Below, in pieces: positions 38,210 to 49,614 of a stretch of DNA of 64,000 nt. The stretch is from Parapristionchus giblindavisi (lineage: Eukaryota; Nematoda; Chromadorea; Rhabditida; Diplogasteridae). The first letter of the stretch is position 1; every line of letters starts with the position of its first letter. A program made the translations under genes and the position numbers. The notes below the pieces were generated by a model. It did no database searches. It had not been told where the DNA came from and was given only the letters and a program-made list of their open reading frames with translations. The DNA lies in assembly GCA_943737045.1 (NCBI GenBank), contig CALSFV010000019.1:558001-622000 (forward strand). Reading direction: 5' to 3'.

Positions 38210-41200
38210 TCAGTACTCTCTGTTTTTGGTACAAAACAGCACGTTACAAGTCAAATTGTCAATGATACTCAGCGAGTGATATACTATGTGAAAGAGGAAA
38301 AAATTCTGAATGAGACGCACTTCAGTCCATGTCGATCTGTAATATTTAACTGCTGCTATAATGATCGAAGTACAAAAGTAGCCTTTACTCTGATATGATC
38401 AAGATAACTTGAGAAATATGAAAATGAAAAATGAATCCTATCGTGTCATATACCAAATGAAAGAGCGAAAAATTCTGAATAAGATAAACTATTTCAAAAT
38501 GGTCAGTACGGCCAATATGTAAATTTATCTTTCAGTACTCTCTGTTTTTGGTACAAAACAGCACGTTACAAGTCAAATTGTCAATGATACTCAGCGAGTG
38601 ATATACTATGTGAAAGAGGAAAAAATTCTGAATGAGACGCACTTCAGTTCATGTCGATCTGTAATATTTAACTGCTGCTATAATGATCGAAGTACAAAAG
38701 TAGCCTTTACTCTGATATGATCAAGATAACTTGAGAAATATGAAAATGAAAATGAATCCTATCGTGTCATATACCAAATGAAAGAGCGAAAAATTCTGAA
38801 TAAGATAAACTATTTCAAAGTGGTCAGTACGGCCAATATGTAAATTTATCTTTCAGTACTCTCTGTTTTTGGTACAAAACAGTATGTTACAAGTCAAATT
38901 GTCAATGATACTCAGCGAGTGATATACTATGTGAAAGAGGAAAAAATTCTGAATGAGACACACTTCAGGTCATGTCGATCTGTAATATTTTACTGCTGCT
39001 ATAATGATCGAAGTACAAAAGTAGCTTTTACTCTGATATGATCAAGATAACTTGAGAAATATGAAAATGAAAATGATACTTGTCGAGTAATATACCAAAT
39101 GAAAGAGCGAAAAATTCTGAATAAGATAAACTATTTCAAAATGGTCAGTACGGCCAATATGTAAATTTATCTTTCAGTACTCTCTGTTTTTGGTACAAAA
39201 CAGTATGTTACAAGTCAAATTGTCAATGATACTCAGCGAGTGATATACTATGTGAAAGAGGAAAAAATTCTGAATGAGACGCACTTCAGTTCATGTCGAT
39301 CTGTAATATTTAACTGCTGCTATAATGATCGAAGTACAAAAGTAGCCTTTACTCTGATATGGTCAAGATAACTTGAGAAATATGAAAATGAAAATGATAC
39401 TTGTCGAGTAATATACCAAATGAAAGAGCGAAAAATTCTGAATAAGATAAACTATTTCAAAGTGGTCAGTACGGCCAATATGTAAATTTATCTTTCAGTA
39501 CTCTCTGTTTTTGGTACAAAACAGCACGTTACAAGTCAAATTGTCAATGATACTCAGCGAGTGATATACTATGTGAAAGAGGAAAAAATTCTGAATGAGA
39601 CGCACTTCAGTTCATGTCGATCTGTAATATTTAACTGCTGCTATAATGATCGAAGTACAAAAGTAGCCTTTACTCTGATATGGTCAAGATAACTTGAGAA
39701 ATATGAAAATGAAAATGATACTTGTCGAGTAATATACCAAATGAAAGAGCGAAAAATTCTGAATAAGATAAACTATTTCAAAGTGGTCAGTACGGCCAAT
39801 ATGTAAATTTATCTTTCAGTACTCTCTGTTTTTGGTACAAAACAGTATGTTACAAGTCAAATTGTCAATGATACTCAGAGAGTGATATACTATGTGAAAG
39901 AGGAAAAAATTCTGAATGAGACGCACTTCAGGTCATGTCGATCTGTAATATTTAACTGCTGTTATAATGATCGAAGTACAAAAGTAGCCTTTACTCTGAT
40001 ATGATCAAGATAACTTGAGAAATATGAAAATGAAAATGAATCCTATCGTGTCATATACCAAACGAAAGAGCGAAAAATTCTGAATAAGATAAACTATTAC
40101 AAAGTGGTCAGTACGGCCAATATGTAAATTTATCTTTCAGTACTCTCTGTTTTTGGTACAAAACAGCACGTTACAAGTCAAATTGTCAATGATACTCAGC
40201 GAGTGATATACTATGTGAAAGAGGAAAAAATTCTGAATGAGACGCACTTCAGTCCATGTCGATCTGTAATATTTAACTGCTGCTATAATGATCGAAGTAC
40301 AAAAGTAGCCTTTACTCTGATATGATCAAGATAACTTGAGAAATATGAAAATGAAAAATGAATCCTATCGTGTCATATACCAAATGAAAGAGCGAAAAAT
40401 TCTGAATAAGATAAACTATTTCAAAATGGTCAGTACGGCCAATATGTAAATTTATCTTTCAGTACTCTCTGTTTTTGGTACAAAACAGTATGTTACAAGT
40501 CAAATTGACAATGATACTCAGCGAGTGATATACTATGTGAAAGAGGAAAAAATTCTGAATGAGACGCACTTCAGTTCATGTCGATCTGTAATATTTAACT
40601 GCTGCTATAATGATCGAAGTACAAAAGTAGCCTTTACTCTGATATGGTCAAGATAACTTGAGCAATATGAAAATGAAAATGATACTTGTCGAGTAATATA
40701 CCAAATGAAAGAGCGAAAAATTCTGAATAAGATAAACTATTTCAAAGTGGTCAGTACGGCCAATATGTAAATTTATCTTTCAGTACTCTCTGTTTTTGGT
40801 ACAAAACAGTATGTTACAAGTCAAATTGTCAATGATACTCAGCGAGTGATATACTATGTGAAAGAGGAAAAAATTCTGAATGAGACGCACTTCAGGTCAT
40901 CTCGATCTGTAATATTTAACTGCTGTTATAATGATCGAAGTACAAAAGTAGCCTTTACTCTGATATGATCAAGATAACTTGAGAAATATGAAAATGAAAA
41001 TGAATCCTATCGTGTCATATACCAAATGAAAGAGCGAAAAATTCTGAATAAGATAAACTATTTCAAAGTGGTCAGTACGGCCAATATGTAAATTTCTCTT
41101 TCAGTACTCTCTGTTTTTGTTACAAAACAGCACGTTACAAGTCAAATTGTCAATGATACTCAGCGAGTGATATACTATGTGAAAGAGGAAAAAATTCTGA

Positions 41201-43668
41201 ATGAGACGCACTTCAGTCCATGTCGATCTGTAATATTTAACTGCTGCTATAATGATCGAAGTACAAAAGTAGCCTTTACTCTGATATGATCAAGATAACT
41301 TGAGAAATATGAAAATGAAAATGAATCCTATCGTGTCATATACCAAATGAAAGAGCGAAAAATTCTGAATAAGATAAACTATTTCAAAGTGGTCAGTACG
41401 GCCAATATGTAAATTTCTCTTTCAGTATTCTCTGTTTTTGTTACAAAACAGCACGTTACAAGTCAAATTGTCAATGATACTCAGCGAGTGATATACTATG
41501 TGAAAGAGGAAAAAATTCTGAATGAGACGCACTTCAGTCCATGTCGATCTGTAATATTTAACTGCTGCTATAATGATCGAAGTACAAAAGTAGCCTTTAC
41601 TCTGATATGATCAAGATAACTTGAGAAATATGAAAATGAAAATGAATCCTATCGTGTCATATACCAAATGAAAGAGCGAAAAATTCTGAATAAGATAAAC
41701 TATTTCAAAGTGGTCAGTACGGCCAATATGTAAATTTCTCTTTCAGTACTCTCTGTTTTTGTTACAAAACAGCACGTTACAAGTCAAATTGTCAATGATT
41801 CTCAGCGAGTGATATACTATGTGAAAGAGGAAAAAATTCTGAATGAGACGCACTTCAGTCCATGTCGATCTGTAATATTTAACTGCTGCTATAATGATCG
41901 AAGTACAAAAGTAGCCTTTACTCTGATATGATCAAGATAACTTGAGAAATATGAAAATGAAAATGAATCCTATCGTGTCATATACCAAATGAAAGAGCGA
42001 AAAATTCTGAATAAGATAAACTATTTCAAAGTGGTCAGTACGGCCAATATGTAAATTTATCTTTCAGTACTCTCTGTTTTTGGTACAAAACAGTATGTTA
42101 CAAGTCAAATTGTCAATGATACTCAGCGAGTGATATACTATGTGAAAGAGGAAAAAATTCTGAATGAGACACACTTCAGGTCATGTCGATCTGTAATATT
42201 TTACTGCTGCTATAATGATCGAAGTACAAAAGTAGCTTTTACTCTGATATGATCAAGATAACTTGAGAAATATGAAAATGAAAATGATACTTGTCGAGTA
42301 ATATACCAAATGAAAGAGCGAAAAATTCTGAATAAGATAAACTATTTCAAAATGGTCAGTACGGCCAATATGTAAATTTATCTTTCAGTACTCTCTGTTT
42401 TTGGTACAAAACAGTATGTTACAAGTCAAATTGTCAATGATACTCAGCGAGTGATATACTATGTGAAAGAGGAAAAAATTCTGAATGAGACGCACTTCAG
42501 GTCATCTCGATCTGTAATATTTAACTGCTGTTATAATGATCGAAGTACAAAAGTAGCCTTTACTCTGATATGATCAAGATAACTTGAGAAATATGAAAAT
42601 GAAAATGAATCCTATCGTGTCATATACCAAATGAAAGAGCGAAAAATTCTGAATAAGATAAACTATTTCAAAGTGGTCAGTACGGCCAATATGTAAATTT
42701 CTCTTTCAGTACTCTCTGTTTTTGTTACAAAACAGCACGTTACAAGTCAAATTGTCAATGATACTCAGCGAGTGATATACTATGTGAAAGAGGACAAAAT
42801 TCTGAATGAGACGCACTTCAGTCCATGTCGATCTGTAATATTTAACTGCTGCTATAATGATCGAAGTACAAAAGTAGCCTTTACTCTGATATGATCAAGA
42901 TAACTTGAGAAATATGAAAATGAAAATGAATCCTATCGTGTCATATACCAAATGAAAGAGCGAAAAATTCTGAATAAGATAAACTATTTCAAAATGGTCA
43001 GTACGGCCAATATGTAAATTTATCTTTCAGTACTCTCTGTTTTTGGTACAAAACAGTATGTTACAAGTCAAATTGTCAATGATACTCAGCGAGTGATATA
43101 CTATGTGAAAGAGGAAAAAATTCTGAATGAGACGCACTTCAGGTCATCTCGATCTGTAATATTTAACTGCTGTTATAATGATCGAAGTACAAAAGTAGCC
43201 TTTACTCTGATATGATCAAGATAACTTGAGAAATATGAAAATGAAAATGAATCCTATCGTGTCATATACCAAATGAAAGAGCGAAAAATTCTGAATAAGA
43301 TAAACTATTTCAAAGTGGTCAGTACGGCCAATATGTAAATTTCTCTTTCAGTACTCTCTGTTTTTGTTACAAAACAGCACGTTACAAGTCAAATTGTCAA
43401 TGATACTCAGCGAGTGATATACTATGTGAAAGAGGACAAAATTCTGAATGAGACGCACTTCAGTCCATGTCGATCTGTAATATTTAACTGCTGCTATAAT
43501 GATCGAAGTACAAAAGTAGCCTTTACTCTGATATGATCAAGATAACTTGAGAAATATGAAAATGAAAATGAATCCTATCGTGTCATATACCAAATGAAAG
43601 AGCGAAAAATTCTGAATAAGATAAACTATTTCAAAGTGGTCAGTACGGCCAATATGTAAATTTATCTT
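38210..43668 (+). repeat. 17-mer HOR, copy 2 (5,459 bp)
   Basis: Directly adjacent tandem copy of 32750-38209 with the same seventeen monomers in the same order. Markers recur as GAGCAATATG in 40459, CAGTATTCTC in 41422, GATTCTCAG in 41743 and GAGGACAAAATTC in 42706 and 43348. By reading I found only the one-base A-run difference from copy 1; I did not align every base. This looks like the most recent large amplification in the window. Confidence 0.92.
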
Positions 43669-44310
43669 TCAGTACTCTCTGTTTTTGGTACAAAACAGTA
43701 TGTTACAAGTCAAATTGTCAATGATACTCAGCGAGTGATATACTATGTGAAAGAGGAAAAAATTCTGAATGAGACACACTTCAGGTCATGTCGATCTGTA
43801 ATATTTTACTGCTGCTATAATGATCGAAGTACAAAAGTAGCTTTTACTCTGATATGATCAAGATAACTTGAGAAATATGAAAATGAAAATGATACTTGTC
43901 GAGTAATATACCAAATGAAAGAGCGAAAAATTCTGAATAAGATAAACTATTTCAAAGTGGTCAGTACGGCCAATATGTAAATTTATCTTTCAGTACTCTC
44001 TGTTTTTGGTACAAAACAGTATGTTACAAGTCAAATTGTCAATGATACTCAGCGAGTGATATACTATGTGAAAGAGGAAAAAATTCTGAATGAGACGCAC
44101 TTCAGGTCATGTCGATCTGTAATATTTAACTGCTGTTATAATGATCGAAGTACAAAAGTAGCCTTTACTCTGATATGATCAAGATAACTTGAGAAATATG
44201 AAAATGAAAATGAATCCTATCGTGTCATATACCAAATGAAAGAGCGAAAAATTCTGAATAAGATAAACTATTTCAAAGTGGTCAGTACGGCCAATATGTA
44301 AATTTATCTT

Positions 44311-45274
44311 TCAGTACTCTCTGTTTTTGTAACAAAACAATTCGTTACAAGTCAAATTGTCAATGATACTCAGCGAGTGATATACTATGTGAAAGAGAAA
44401 AAAATTCTGAATGATACACACTTCAGGTCATGTCGATCTGTAATATTTTACTGCTGCTATAATGATCGAAGTACAAAAGTAGCTTTTACTCTGATATGAT
44501 CAAGATAACTTGAGAAATATGAAAATGAAAATGAATCCTATCGTGTCATATACCAAATGAAAGAGCGAAAAATTCTGAATAAGATAAACTATTTCAAAGT
44601 GGTCAGTACGGCCCATATGTAAATTTATCTTTCAGTACTCTCTGTTTTTGGTACAAAACAGCACGTTACAAGTGAAATTGTCAATGATACTCAGCGAGCG
44701 ATATACTATGTGAAAGAGAAAAAAATTCTGAATGAGACACACTTCAGGTCATGTCGATCTGTAATATTTTACTGCTGCTATAATGATCGAAGTACAAAAG
44801 TAGCTTTTACTCTGATATGATCAAGATAACTTGAGAAATATGAAAATGAAAAATGAAACCTATCGTGTCATATACCAAATGATAGAGCGAAAAATTCTGA
44901 ATAAGATAAACTATTTCAAAGTGGTCAGTACGGCCAATATGTAAATTTATCTTTCAGTACTCTCTGTTTTTGGTACAAAACAGTATGTTACAAGTCAAAT
45001 TGTCAATGATACTCAGCGAGTGATATACTATGTGAAAGAGGAAAAAATTCTGAATGAGACGCACTTCAGGTCATGTCGATCTGTAATATTTAACTGCTGT
45101 TATAATGATCGAAGTACAAAAGTAGCCTTTACTCTGATATGATCAAGATAACTTGAGAAATATGAAAATGAAAATGAATCCTATCGTGTCATATACCAAA
45201 TGAAAGAGCGAAAAATTCTGAATAAGATAAACTATTTCAAAGTGGTCAGTACGGCCAATATGTAAATTTATCTT
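44311..45274 (+). repeat. First monomers of the right-domain class
   Basis: Three monomers (44311, 44632, 44954) before the insertion-bearing one. Monomer 44311 is the first with TTTTTGTAACAAAACAATTC, GAGAAAAAAATTC and GATACACAC. Monomer 44632 is the first with GTGAAATTG, GAGCGATATAC, TGAAACCTATCG and ATAGAGCG. Monomer 44954 is of left-domain type, so the two classes interleave at the border. The order 44311-44632 is found again at 48009-48330. Confidence 0.8.
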
Positions 45275-45422
45275 TCAGTACTCTCTTTTTTTGGTACAAA
45301 ACAGTATGTTACAAGTCAAATTGTCAATGATACTCAGCGAGTGATATACTATGTGAAAGAGGAAAAAATTCTGAATGAGACGCACTTCAGTTCATGTCGA
45401 TCTGTAATATTTAACTGCTGCT

Positions 45423-45426
45423 ATAA
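45423..45426. repeat. Target-site duplication, left copy (ATAA)
   Basis: The undisturbed satellite reads GCTATAATGATCG at this place. Left of the insertion it reads GCTATAA, and right of it ATAATGATCG, so ATAA is present on both sides. Four bases are duplicated; the next base out does not match. Confidence 0.85.
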
Positions 45427-45852
45427 GAGGCCGTTTGCGTAAGAGTCGAACAAGGGTTGGCACAGGCCAAAAATTTTAATACCCTCAAAACTTGTGTATA
45501 GGGGTTATCGACCCCGCTGATGAAGATGGACATAGTTATTTTGGCCCCAGTGGTCCCGCAACGCCTGGGACGGATTACGGTAACATCACGTTTTCAAGTC
45601 GTTCTCGGTCCATGATTGAGCTAGAGGTATGAAAATTGGGCTCCTGGGTCAGAATTCGATGGCGATGATGGCTGTCTACGTCATTAGTTTTGAAAAGTTT
45701 TCAAAAGGTTGATTATTGGAAATTTTGATGGACACGGATGCGGGCATAGCGAGTATGACAGTTCGAACCGGCGTGACGAGAGCATTCCAATGATGTATTA
45801 TGAGCCCATACGTACATTGCCATCTCAATATTGCCTCGATATAGTGAGCTGC
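45427..45852 (+). repeat. Left arm of the inverted repeat
   Basis: About 426 bp, from GAGGCCGTT to GTGAGCTGC. It matches the reverse complement of 45982-46416 with scattered substitutions (for example GTTTGCGTAA against GTTCGTGTAA). One indel near the outer end leaves this arm about 10 bases shorter: GAGTCGAACAAGGGTTGG here, against a longer segment with a run of G in the other arm. By eye identity is about 95%. Confidence 0.9.
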
Positions 45853-45981
45853 GAAAGAGGTAAACAAGAGGACTCTCTCAATTCCGCGCGCTCTCTCGCA
45901 CTCTCGAGAGAGCGCGGCGAAATGAGAGAGTGTCGAGAGAGCGCGCGGAATAGAGAGACGCAGACAACTCGTCGTGATTTT
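45853..45981. repeat. Central spacer with GA/CG-rich inner hairpin
   Basis: The spacer between the arms is itself partly palindromic. Positions about 45873-45905 (CTCTCAATTCCGCGCGCTCT onward) pair with about 45924-45958 (GAGAGAGTGTCGAGAGAGCG onward). The loop of about 18 bases contains GAGAGAGCGCGGCGAAAT. The stem alternates GAGA/TCTC runs with CGCG cores and is much richer in CpG than anything else in the window. The outer spacer parts (45853-45872 and 45959-45981) do not pair. Confidence 0.85.
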
Positions 45982-46416
45982 GCAGCTCACTATATCGAGG
46001 CAATATTGAGATGGCAATGTACGTATGGGCTCATAATACATCATTGGAATCTTCTCGTCACGCCGGTTCGAACTGTCATACTCGCTATGCCCGCATCCGT
46101 GTCCATCAAAATTTCCACTAATCAACCTTTTGAAAACTTTTCAAAACTAATGATGTAGACAGCCTTCATCGCCATCGAATTCTGACCCAGGAGCCCAATT
46201 TTCATACCTCTAGCTCAATCATGGACCGAGAACGACTTGAAAACGTGATGTTACCGTAATCCCGCCCAGGCGTTGCGGGACCACTGGAGCCAAAATGACT
46301 ATGCACATCTTCATCAGCAGGTCGATAACCCCTATACACAAGTTTTGAGGGCATTAAAATTTTTGGCCTGTGCCAACCCTCCCCCAGATTTGACCGACTC
46401 TTACACGAACGGCCTC
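45982..46416 (-). repeat. Right arm of the inverted repeat
   Basis: About 435 bp, from GCAGCTCACTATATCGAGG to AACGGCCTC, the reverse complement of the left arm. It holds the longer version of the subterminal indel (CCCTCCCCCAGATTTGACC on this strand). Open frames on both strands that cross the centre (45676-46125 minus, 45709-46158 plus) give nearly the same 149-residue peptide ends because the arms mirror each other. They have no recognisable domain. Confidence 0.9.
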
Positions 46417-46420
46417 ATAA
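46417..46420. repeat. Target-site duplication, right copy (ATAA)
   Basis: ATAA directly follows the element end GGCCTC and continues into TGATCGAAG, the normal satellite sequence. It pairs with 45423-45426. Removing the element and one copy restores the monomer sequence exactly. Confidence 0.85.
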
Positions 46421-46538
46421 TGATCGAAGTACAAAAGTAGCCTTTACTCTGATATGATCAAGATAACTTGAGAACTGCTGCTATAATGATCGAAGTACAA
46501 AAGTAGCTTTTACTCTGATATCATCAAGATAACTTGAG
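46421..46538 (+). repeat. 66-bp internal duplication in the insertion-bearing monomer
   Basis: After the element, the monomer runs to CTTGAG at 46472, then returns to AACTGCTGCTATAATG at 46473 and repeats the same stretch to CTTGAG at 46538 before going on to AAATATG. The second unit is exactly 66 bp (46473-46538). The first unit is the one split by the transposon. The units differ by AGCCTTT against AGCTTTT and ATGATC against ATCATC. Confidence 0.9.
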
Positions 46539-46794
46539 AAATATGAAAATGAAAAATGAAACCTATCGTGTCATATACCAAACGAAAGAGCGAAAAATTC
46601 TGAATAAGATAAACTATTTCAAAGTGGTCAGTACGGCCAATATGTAAATTTATCTTTCAGTACTCTCTGTTTTTGGTACAAAATAGCACGTTACAAGTCA
46701 AATTGTCAATGATACTCAGCGAATGATATACTATGTGAAAGAGGAAAAAATTCTGAATGAGACGCACTTCAGTTCATGTCGATCTGTAATATTT

Positions 46795-46926
46795 AACTGC
46801 TGCTATAATGATCGAAGTACAAAAGTAGCCTTTACTCTGATATGATCAAGATAACTTGAGAACTGCTGCTATAATGATCGAAGTACAAAAGTAGCTTTTA
46901 CTCTGATATGATCAAGATAACTTGAG
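46795..46926 (+). repeat. 66-bp tandem duplication in the 388-bp monomer
   Basis: Two adjacent 66-bp units, 46795-46860 and 46861-46926, both from AACTGCTGC to CTTGAG. They make monomer 46657-47044 388 bp long (322 + 66). The internal difference AGCCTTT/AGCTTTT is the same as in the neighbouring insertion-bearing monomer, so the two monomers share this event by descent. Confidence 0.92.
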
Positions 46927-49614
46927 AAATATGAAAATGAAAAATGAAACCTATCGTGTCATATACCAAATGAAAGAGCGAAAAATTCTGAATAAGATAA
47001 ACTATTTCAAAGTGGTCAGTACGGCCAATATGTAAATTTATCTTTCAGTACTCTCTGTTTTTGTTACAAAACAATTCGTTACAAGTCAAATTGTCAATGA
47101 TACTCAGCGAGTGATATACTATGTGAAAGAGGAAAAAATTCTGAATGAGACGCACTTCAGGTCATGTCGATCTGTAATATTTAACTGCTGTTATAATGAT
47201 CGAAGTACAAAAGTAGCCTTTACTCTGATATGATCAAGATAACTTGAGAAATATGAAAATGAAAATGAATCCTATCGTGTCATATACCAAATGAAAGAGC
47301 GAAAAATTCTGAATAAGATAAACTATTTCAAAGTGGTCAGTACGGGCAATATGTAAATTTATCTTTCAGTACTCTCTGTTTTTGGTACAAAACAGTATGT
47401 TACAAGTCAAATTGTCAATGATACTCAGCGAGTGATATACTATGTGAAAGAGGAAAAAATTCTGAATGAGACGCACTTCAGGTCATGTCGATCTGTAATA
47501 TTTAACTGCTGTTATAATGATCGAAGTACAAAAGTAGCCTTTACTCTGATATGATCAAGATAACTTGAGAAATATGAAAATGAAAATGAATCCTATCGTG
47601 TCATATACCAAATGAAAGAGCGAAAAATTCTGAATAAGATAAACTATTTCAAAGTGGTCAGTACGGCCAATATGTAAATTTATCTTTCAGTACTCTCTGT
47701 TTTTGTAACAAAACAATTCGTTACAAGTCAAATTGTCAATGATACTCAGCGAGTGATATACTATGTGAAAGAGAAAAAAATTCTGAATGATACACACTTC
47801 AGGTCATGTCGATCTGTAATATTTTACTGCTGCTATAATGATCGAAGTACAAAAGTAGCTTTTACTCTGATATGATCAAGATAACTTGAGAAATATGAAA
47901 ATGAAAAATGAAACCTATCGTGTCATATACCAAATGAAAGAGCGAAAAATTCTGAATAAGATAAACTATTTCAAAGTGGTCAGTACGGCCAATATGTAAA
48001 TTTATCTTTCAGTACTCTCTGTTTTTGTAACAAAACAATTCGTTACAAGTCAAATTGTCAATGATACTCAGCGAGTGATATACTATGTGAAAGAGAAAAA
48101 AATTCTGAATGATACACACTTCAGGTCATGTCGATCTGTAATATTTTACTGCTGCTATAATGATCGAAGTACAAAAGTAGCTTTTACTCTGATATGATCA
48201 AGATAACTTGAGAAATATGAAAATGAAAATGAATCCTATCGTGTCATATACCAAATGAAAGAGCGAAAAATTCTGAATAAGATAAACTATTTCAAAGTGG
48301 TCAGTACGGCCCATATGTAAATTTATCTTTCAGTACTCTCTGTTTTTGGTACAAAACAGCACGTTACAAGTGAAATTGTCAATGATACTCAGCGAGCGAT
48401 ATACTATGTGAAAGAGAAAAAAATTCTGAATGAGACACACTTCAGGTCATGTCGATCTGTAATATTTTACTGCTGCTATAATGATCGAAGTACAAAAGTA
48501 GCTTTTACTCTGATATGATCAAGATAACTTGAGAAATATGAAAATGAAAAATGAAACCTATCGTGTCATATACCAAATGATAGAGCGAAAAATTCTGAAT
48601 AAGATAAACTATTTCAAAGTGGTCAGTACGGCCAATATGTAAATTTATCTTTCAGTACTCTCTGTTTTTGGTACAAAACAGCACGTTACAAGTCAAATTG
48701 TCAAAGATACTCAGCGAGTGATATACTATGTGAAAGAGAAAAAAATTCTGAATGATACACACTTCAGGTCATGTCGATCTGTAATATTTTACTGCTGCTA
48801 TAATGATCGAAGTACAAAAGTAGCTTTTACTCTGATATGATCAAGACAACTTGAGAAATATGAAAATGAAAATGAATCCTATCGTGTTATATACCAAATG
48901 AAAGAGCGAAAAATTCTGAATAAGATAAACTATTTCAAAGTGGTCAGTACGGCCAATATGTAAATTTATCTTTCAGTACTCTCTGTTTTTGGTACAAAAC
49001 AGCACGTTACAAGTCAAATTGTCAAAGATACTCAGCGAGTGATATACTATGTGAAAGAGAAAAAAATTCTGAATGATACACACTTCAGGTCATGTCGATC
49101 TGTAATATTTTACTGCTGCTATAATGATCGAAGTACAAAAGTAGCTTTTACTCTGATATGATCAAGACAACTTGAGAAATATGAAAATGAAAATGAATCC
49201 TATCGTGTTATATACCAAATGAAAGAGCGAAAAATTCTGAATAAGATAAACTATTTCAAAGTGGTCAGTACGGCCAATATGTAAATTTATCTTTCAGTAC
49301 TCTCTGTTTTTGGTACAAAACAGTATGTTACAAGTGAAATTGTCAATGATACTCAGCGAGCGATATACTATGTGAAAGAGAAAAAAAATCTGAATGAGAC
49401 ACACTTCAGGTCATGTCGATCTGTAATATTTTACTGCTGCTATAATGATCGAAGTACAAAAGTAGCTTTTACTCTGATATGATCAAGATAACTTGAGAAA
49501 TATGAAAATGAAAATGAATCCTATCGTGTCATATACCAAATGAAAGAGCGAAAAATTCTGAATAAGATAAACTATTTCAAAGTGGTCAGTACGGCCAATA
49601 TGTAAATTTATCTT

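Larger units (their letters stand above)
1..45426 (+). repeat. Satellite array, left segment (321-bp monomer)
   Basis: Head-to-tail tandem array in one orientation. The landmark TCAGTACTC recurs at 1, 322, 643, 964, 1285 and so on to 45275. The distance 45274 equals 141 x 321 + 13. The 13 extra bases are single-A monomers starting at 8989, 11558, 15732, 17338, 19586, 26970, 30823, 32750, 33393, 34678, 38210, 40137 and 44632. Monomers differ at a small set of recurring sites and otherwise look nearly identical. Every forward frame has stops in every monomer, so no gene is present. The segment ends where the palindromic element enters monomer 142. Such arrays usually make up centromeric or heterochromatic DNA; that role is inferred here, not shown. 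Confidence 0.98.
45427..46416. mobile_element. Palindromic (foldback/MITE-like) insertion, 990 bp
   Basis: This is the only non-satellite DNA in the window, and it is visibly less AT-rich than the array. Its ends are GAGGCCGTT and AACGGCCTC, exact inverted repeats, and the inverted homology continues through almost the whole element. It is flanked by an ATAA duplication, the mark of a cut-and-paste DNA transposon. No transposase domain is encoded, so it would be non-autonomous. A 4-bp duplication occurs in several superfamilies (for example Chapaev, Sola and Academ), and the ends do not let me choose. A 3-bp TAA duplication of the PIF/Harbinger kind would make the ends unequal and fits less well. 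Confidence 0.88.

Noticed and set aside
45676..46125. 149-codon frame on the minus strand of the insertion, with a mirror frame at 45709-46158
   Set aside because: Symmetry of the inverted repeat explains the pair. No transposase motif or other domain is visible.
45427..46416. PIF/Harbinger assignment from a TAA duplication
   Set aside because: Counting a 3-bp duplication would leave an unmatched base at one end; the symmetric ends with 4-bp ATAA fit better.
45427..46416. Retrovirus or LTR element
   Set aside because: Repeats are inverted, not direct; there is no primer-binding site, polypurine tract or polymerase.
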